64,000 nucleotides of DNA from Macrolepiota albuminosa (lineage: Eukaryota; Basidiomycota; Agaricomycetes; Agaricales; Agaricaceae). The stretch is taken from assembly GCA_027475525.1 (NCBI GenBank), contig JAMWFC010000081.1, positions 124,001 through 188,000 on the forward strand. Reading direction: 5' to 3'. Below are positions 58,546-64,000 of this stretch, piece after piece. Position 1 is the stretch's first letter. Every line of letters begins with the position of its first letter. A model generated the notes under the pieces. It was given only the letters and a program-made list of their open reading frames with translations, made no database searches and was not told the DNA's origin. The position numbers and the translations under genes are program-made.

Positions 58546-59813
58546 ATGGCTCCTCCTACTGGTCCTAAAAGACCCCTTGGTCCTGACCCTTATTCTCTCC
58601 TTGAAAGTGCCATCATCCGGGACAAGGATCAACAAATAAAATCCGTCAAATATATTGCCGCCTTTAGCACTGCTGTCACACGTCTCTGTGAGGAAGCTCT
58701 TGCCAAAGAGGCACCGATTCTAGTATCCCGGCATGTCGGAGCAGCTGAACTTGTGCGTTGTTTCTATTTTTGGAGCTTGTTCCAAATTTAACTTTGCATT
58801 CATTGCCCCAGAACTTTGTGGATCACTCCGACTTCCCCCTCATTGCTGAGCAGTCTGGCCTTTACAACATTCTCTACAAGGTCCAGGACCGCATCGAACG
58901 TCGACTTGCCCAGACTTCTTCCAATATCAAAAATTGGTGTATTTTTGCGGACTCGATTCTTAAATTAATCAATGATCGCCGTGCCGAAGAAGCTGCCAAA
59001 CAAGCTGCACACGAAGCCAAAGAGCGCGCTGAGGTCACTCTTTGCTTTGTCCATCACCATTCCCTTCTCACCCTTCCTGTTGCTCCAGACCCGCCGTCGT
59101 GAGGATGCCCGCCGCGCGCGTGACCGTCGCCAGGAGCGTGACAGCGACGTAGAGATGATGAGTGCGTCATCTCCCCGTCCTGTCAAGCGCAAGGCTAACG
59201 ACGTGAGCTTCCTTCCATTTCAGAGATTCAAATCGACGAATTGTTCACGCGATTTGCTCATTTTTCGCTTTCTCTCCAGCCCACGCCTGAGGCAGCACCC
59301 GACTCCAAGAGGCCACGGTTTCAATCCTCTGTCGGTGCGTCTCTTTTTCCTTTCTCACACAAAACCCATTTCATTTTTGCTATCTTAGCCTCGTACCGTC
59401 CCGACGGCTCTTGTGCACAGACTCTCCTCGACGAAACCGATCGCATTCTAGGCAAGGACGGCAAAGTTTCTCGTACTACGCTACGCGACTACCTTCAGGT
59501 ACTCGATGACGCCGCGTGCCAGCAACTTTTTACGCTGGATCTCGCACAGCAACGCTTCAAGCAACTTGTTGCGCGTCGCGAGGCCGTACGGACCGCCCTT
59601 GATAATCAGGCTCTTTCCGATGCGGAGATCCGCATCGGAGAGCTCCAAGTCGGCTCTCCTTCCAAATCGGTTCGTTCTCTTTAGCTTTCTCTGCTCCGTC
59701 TCGCACTCATTCCTTCTATTTCCCAGCCAGCCGTCGAAAGCCCGGATGTTGAGATCCCTGGGCCGGATTCCAAGGAGGACGAGGTAAATAATGCTATTGA
59801 GGCAGCCTTGTAG
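58546..59813 (+). CDS. Hypothetical protein with charged helical domain
   Basis: Six exons, 58546-58752, 58812-59033, 59089-59202, 59280-59334, 59389-59669 and 59727-59813, give 321 residues; every junction keeps frame. The N-terminus is MAPPTGPKRPLGPDPYSLLE, then a helical domain (IAAFSTAVTRLCEEALAKEA, FPLIAEQSGLYNILYKVQDR) and a long charged helix (RAEEAAKQAAHEAKERAE, EDARRARDRRQERD). A nuclear-localisation-like KRKAND / DSKRPRF follows, then a second helical block (ETDRILGKDGKVSRTTLRDY, AQQRFKQLVARREAVRTALD) and an acidic C-terminus. No family recognised. The coiled-coil plus NLS pattern would fit a nuclear structural or chromatin protein (speculative). It lies between two retroelement segments but is itself intact. 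Confidence 0.65.
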
Positions 59814-60961
59814 TTACACGGTATATTCGTTACTACTACGCTGCCCAATAGACTTAATTTCCTCGCGCAATAACTTGAGTTCGACGCCTTTAATTTGCGT
59901 GACGTAGTAGTGATGTAAGTCTTCTTGATCGATCATGATCAGCCCTGCTGATCCGATGATCCGATCTCTCCATCACTTCTTTTCCTTTCCTACTCGGCTC
60001 ACTATTTTTAGCGCTACTTCCTCCCGTTCTTCCGATCACCGGGAGAAGCCTGCTTCTTTTCGCTCCCCTCACCTCGGACCGTCGTTCCTACTACTCGGTT
60101 CCTCTTTTAGTCGATCGTGTGGGGTAATTCTTTGTTTTTCCCCCACACTGACGCTTCTGGGTGCGTCTCTGGCCTCATTCCCTGTTTTCCGCACTCCCTC
60201 TCTATTACCACCGTCCACCTTGCCAGAACTACCATTTCTCAACGTACTTCACAGGTAATCTTCAGTTCTCTTGCGTCCCTTTGTTGCCTCCACGTCACTT
60301 ATCCGATCACGCAGAACAACCGAACCCGCATCTCCAATATCGATACACGGTTCCCTTGTTCTGGTACGCTCTCTTTCCCCTTTTGTTCTCTTTCGACGGC
60401 TCAACGCGTGGCCCACCACTGTAGGGTGTCCCCTTTTAGATTTTTACTTCTCAGTGGTGACAGCTTGGTCTGGCTGACCGCGCGTTTGACTCTGCGCAGG
60501 CGCACTTTTGCGCTCGAATACTTGATCCCTTAGGCTACGTCGTAGATACAAACTCCTGTCCGCCATTTTGACCAATACATTTCCTGCCTTGTTCCCCTCA
60601 TTCGGAGCCCTGCCTTGATAAACTTTTATCCACCCATGCCGAATACGCCCATGATAATATTCGCGCGTTGACGCGCTCAACCGTTGATGTAAGCACGTGC
60701 TCAATTACGCGTGGCGACGTTATATAAGCAGGTGCACCGACGATTTGATTACGCGGTCACGTTTCTAAGAACGCGCGACTCAGCACGTCAGCAACGTAAC
60801 AACGCGTGCTCGTTGTGCCAACCCTCTTCTTCTACACCAACCAACTTCTCCCCAAACCCATGTAGTTTGTTTGTAGCAATTGTACCAGTTATTGCACATT
60901 GCCAATACATGTTTTCTGCCCTTTCTCACTCTAACTCTGCCAGAACCTAAAGAAGACTGAG
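59814..60961. other. Non-coding, probable 3' LTR/UTR of the gypsy element
   Basis: No gene. At 59929-59963 GATC recurs six times. 60660-60830 is rich in CG and contains two ACGCGT and one CACGTG site. A TTATATAA box lies at 60719-60726. A purine tract on the minus strand (TTTGGGGAGAAG, 60846-60857) downstream of the gypsy stop codon could be its PPT, in which case the LTR would lie to the left. The left LTR end could not be fixed. Confidence 0.4.
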
Positions 60962-63900
60962 TTATTCTTCCTGTTCTTCTCCTAAGTGTACACCCCTGAG
61001 ATAGAGGTCTTCTTCTACTTGTCCTTCCTGTCTTTCCTCTCTTAACTCTTGTAGTTTAGAAGGAGTAATATCAATCCAGTCCTCTATGCTAGTGGGCAGA
61101 GTGATTTGCTGCCTAGCCTTGTAAGGTATAACCCTAAAGGCAGCTACTCTTTCTTGCCACACAGTACCATCCAACTCTGCCACTATATAGTTGCCTCCCT
61201 TAGTCCTAGTCAACACTACCATAGGTCCCCAGTAGCGAGCAGACATTTTCCCACTTAGAGATTTGGCTGCCACTATATTTCTAACCAGTACTAAGTCTCT
61301 TGGTTTGAACTTGTACTCTTTAATAGAAGCTTCATTTTCCCTTGTGAAGTTCTCTGCCCATCTCAACTTCTCCTTGCTAACTCTAGTCCTCATGTCCTCC
61401 ACATGCTGGTAGTGCTTTGCCAGTGCTTGAGCCCTTAAGCCAATTAAGTCTTCTGTAGACACTGGTCCATCAGGCCAGTCTACCAACCAAGTGGCTTCCA
61501 CTAAGTCCAAGGGTAGTATAGGATGTGCTCCAGTTACTAAGAAGAATGGGGAACACCCAAATCTCTTTCTAACTGTAATCCTGTCTGCCCACATTACATG
61601 CCAGAAGAACCAGTACCACTTGGTTCTGTCTTCACAGGCTTTATACAAGGCCTGCCTCACATCCCAATGTGGTCTCTCTATCCTCCCATTAGCTCTAGAA
61701 TTATAGGGAGCAATAGTTATGCCCTGTATCCCATACTTCTTAGATAGCCAATGTACCACTTTTGTGAACTGCCCAGCATTATCTGTTACAATGGTGCTTA
61801 TACAGCCCCATCTACAGATCACTTCTTCAAACAACCACTGCCCAATCAACTTGTGGTTATCCTTCTTCAAAGGTCTACCCTCCATCCATGAGGTTAAAGC
61901 ACACCTCCCATGTACAATATACTTGCACCCATTTGAACTTGGTGTCATATGCATGGTATCCAAGTGTATGGTTTCAAATATACTGGGAGTGTAGGCTACC
62001 ACAGGCTGCCTGCATACTGCAACTTTCTGCCTCACTTGGCAAGCATGACAAGTGTCTATATACCACTTTACATCAGCTTCCATCTCTGGCCACCAAAACC
62101 TCTCCTCTAGTAAAGCCTTAGTTGCAAAGGTCCCTCTGTGACCTAGTGCATCATGAGCAGACTTTAGCATATACATCCTCCTGTCCTTCTCTATGACTAG
62201 CTTGTGCTTCCCCTCTTCTCCTCTCTTGTAAAACCTTCCCTTGAGATCAAAGAAGAACTGCCTTGCAAATCTAAGGAATTGACCTTCTTTCACCTCTCTG
62301 GGTACCTTTCCAGGATGCCTAAGCCAGTCCTGTACTAGGGGTAAGAGGTTATCTAAGGCTTTCCCCTTCTCAGTTCTCCTCTCTTCTTGGTACTCTTCTA
62401 CAGTAGAGGCAGAGGGCCTTTCTGGCAGCAAGAGTGTAGATAAAGTTAAGACTGCTACTGGATTCAGTGTAGTCCCTGCTTTAGTACTCTGCTCTTGTAA
62501 GCCTAAGGCTATCCCTTGCTCTCTGTCTCTACCCAACTCCACTTCCTCCTGTACATCCTCTGGAGTGACTGCTAACAAGTAGCCTCCTCTTGTATCAATC
62601 TCATCCATGAAGTCCTCTAACTTGAGGGGCACATGTTCCTCCCAGCCAGGTACTTTGTTAATCTCATCTGGATACTCAAAGGACATTGGCTTTGGATCAT
62701 CCAGTAAAGATGAGTCCACAGGAGGATACTCTTCATCTCCTGGTTGCTTCTCCCTGCGAGATAGACCATCCATACTGAAAGTCTTTCCTGGCACATGCCT
62801 CAAGGTGAAGTGATACATAAGTACAGCTTCTACCCAGCGCATTATAGTAGCATTAGGTCCTATTCCTGGGTTGCTCAGCATGCCCTTGAGGTATTTAGCA
62901 TCACTCTCAATGATAAGCTTTCTGCACCCTAGTAACCAATAACTGCTAACTTGTAATGCCCTCATAAGACCATACAACTCTCTCTTAGGTTGTGAAAACC
63001 TAGCCTCCCTCTCATTCAAGGTAATGGACCCCAGTCTAGCACAAGTCCTCTGTTTTGGATTTGTACTGTCTTCTTGGAAGATCCCAAACCCCACAGCCAT
63101 CCAAGAAGTGTCTACTGCCAAGATGACAGCTCCTTCAGACTCATAGTCTATAGGTCTCAGAGCTGCACAACTTGCTAACCTCCTCTTCATCTCCTTCATG
63201 GCCTCCTTCTGTTCTTCCTCCCAGACAAAAGCCACATCATCCTTAGTGAGCCTATTGATAGGCTCTGAGATCTTGGCATAGTCCTGGATGAACATCCTGA
63301 AGGTACCACAAGTTCCCAAGAACTTCCTAACCTCAGAGACATTGCGGCAGTCTCCCCAACTCATGACCACTGCATATCTCTTTGTCTCTGGCTTGCGCCC
63401 CTCATAAGAACACAAGTGACCCACTACAGTGATTTCATCTGCACATAGCACAGACTTAGTCCCTGAGAAGGTTCCTCCAGCATACTTGATGCGCTGAACA
63501 ACTCTATTGACATTGTTCAGGTGCTCCCATACAAAGCGCCTAATCCCTTGATTCTCTGCAATAGTCTCATACCCTCCTCCTTCCAACTCATACCTAGTCT
63601 CAGGTCCTCTTATTGGAACATCATCAATATAAGGCCAAGTGACATGAGGTATCTCATCTTGCAAGATATAAGTAACATCATCATGGAAGATGGGAACTGA
63701 ATTAGTCCATCCCATTGGCAATGTCACCAATCTCAGAGCTCCATAAGGTGTCTGAAAGGTAGTATAGTCTCTGGACCTAGGGTCCAAAGTCCTCTCATCA
63801 TATCCAACATAGAGATCACACATCCCACCACATGCTCTTCCAGCAAAGTGGTTGGCCAGTTCTTCTGTAGCAGGAGGTACTCCAGAATGAGCTATAGTGA

Positions 63901-64000
63901 CCTTGTTTAGAGGTTCTAAACTGTGCACAAGCCTTAGACTTTTCCCATCCTTCTTCAGAACAGCAAACCATTGTGATCTATATGAGGAGTTTGACCTCTC
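60962..64000 (-). CDS. Ty3/gypsy polyprotein (open, cut by right edge)
   Basis: Continuous minus frame of over 1,000 codons with no stop, entering from beyond base 64000. Domain order: RT fingers (RSQWFAVLKKDGKSLRLVH), palm QTPYGALRLVTLPMGWTNS and YIDD (WPYIDDVPI), thumb (GTCGTFRMFIQDYAKISEPI), then RNase H (ILAVDTSWMAVGFGIFQ, KRELYGLMRALQVSSYW, ESDAKYLKGML). The integrase follows: H2C2 zinc finger (HDALGHRGTF...CHACQVRQ), catalytic core (HLDTMHM, IVTDNAGQFTKVVHWLSKKY, NSRANGRIERPHWDVRQAL) and a C-terminal SH3-like region (RYWGPMVVLTRTKGGNYIVA). Gag and protease must lie to the right of the window. Intactness contrasts with the decayed elements elsewhere, so this copy is likely young. Confidence 0.93.
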   Translation of the reverse strand, partial: ERSNSSYRSQWFAVLKKDGKSLRLVHSLEPLNKVTIAHSGVPPATEELANHFAGRACGGMCDLYVGYDERTLDPRSRDYTTFQTPYGALRLVTLPMGWTNSVPIFHDDVTYILQDEIPHVTWPYIDDVPIRGPETRYELEGGGYETIAENQGIRRFVWEHLNNVNRVVQRIKYAGGTFSGTKSVLCADEITVVGHLCSYEGRKPETKRYAVVMSWGDCRNVSEVRKFLGTCGTFRMFIQDYAKISEPINRLTKDDVAFVWEEEQKEAMKEMKRRLASCAALRPIDYESEGAVILAVDTSWMAVGFGIFQEDSTNPKQRTCARLGSITLNEREARFSQPKRELYGLMRALQVSSYWLLGCRKLIIESDAKYLKGMLSNPGIGPNATIMRWVEAVLMYHFTLRHVPGKTFSMDGLSRREKQPGDEEYPPVDSSLLDDPKPMSFEYPDEINKVPGWEEHVPLKLEDFMDEIDTRGGYLLAVTPEDVQEEVELGRDREQGIALGLQEQSTKAGTTLNPVAVLTLSTLLLPERPSASTVEEYQEERRTEKGKALDNLLPLVQDWLRHPGKVPREVKEGQFLRFARQFFFDLKGRFYKRGEEGKHKLVIEKDRRMYMLKSAHDALGHRGTFATKALLEERFWWPEMEADVKWYIDTCHACQVRQKVAVCRQPVVAYTPSIFETIHLDTMHMTPSSNGCKYIVHGRCALTSWMEGRPLKKDNHKLIGQWLFEEVICRWGCISTIVTDNAGQFTKVVHWLSKKYGIQGITIAPYNSRANGRIERPHWDVRQALYKACEDRTKWYWFFWHVMWADRITVRKRFGCSPFFLVTGAHPILPLDLVEATWLVDWPDGPVSTEDLIGLRAQALAKHYQHVEDMRTRVSKEKLRWAENFTRENEASIKEYKFKPRDLVLVRNIVAAKSLSGKMSARYWGPMVVLTRTKGGNYIVAELDGTVWQERVAAFRVIPYKARQQITLPTSIEDWIDITPSKLQELREERQEGQVEEDLYLRGVHLGEEQEE

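Noticed and set aside
60117..60704. Several overlapping ORFs upstream of the gypsy stop
   Set aside because: CT-rich non-coding DNA, no splice consistency or conserved motif; more likely LTR or UTR.

Overview
The window is nuclear DNA of a filamentous basidiomycete, almost certainly an agaricomycete. Coding genes are cut by many short introns (mostly 46-70 nt, GT..AG). The gene content is typical of mushroom-forming fungi: a class IV chitin synthase, fungal copper amine oxidases, GH79 and GH47 glycosidases, C2H2 and F-box-like proteins, a DUF6532-type protein and a Plavaka-type transposase. The elements are fungal Ty1/copia, Ty3/gypsy and Plavaka types. Exon coordinates below were worked out by hand from frame, GT/AG sites and family alignment; for most genes the spliced length is an exact multiple of three.

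Layout. 1-4.3 kb: a class IV chitin synthase (minus) running off the left edge. 4.8-13.5 kb: two copies of a duplicated hypothetical gene flanking about 6 kb of decayed repeats (a gypsy gag remnant, 77-bp and about 275-bp tandem repeats). 13.9-31.8 kb is mostly host genes: a PD-(D/E)XK-like protein, a Whi2-like BTB protein, a long Pro/Ser-rich unknown, LTO1, two tandem copper amine oxidases, tRNA-Leu, an F-box-like protein and glucose-6-phosphate isomerase. 33-34.7 kb: ribosomal protein genes eL21 and uS4, divergent from a 248-bp shared promoter. 34.9-45.5 kb: GH47 mannosidase, C2H2 zinc-finger genes, a GH79 glycosidase, an LRR/F-box-like gene and tRNA-Ser.

46.4-64 kb is the mobile-element half. 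A 518-residue DUF6532-type gene occupies 46,423-54,607 because a 6.2-kb copia retrotransposon sits inside its last intron, which would otherwise be about 73 nt. It is transcribed divergently from a decayed Plavaka transposase. Next come a gypsy LTR with its polypurine tract, an unknown six-exon gene, and an open gypsy polyprotein cut by the right edge.

The genes do not form one pathway. Chitin synthase, the ER mannosidase and the secreted GH79 enzyme all concern cell wall or glycan processing, and the tandem amine oxidases suggest amine-nitrogen use. The most notable structures are the intronic copia insertion, and the finding that nearly all premature stops in the dead elements are explained by C-to-T changes on the coding strand.
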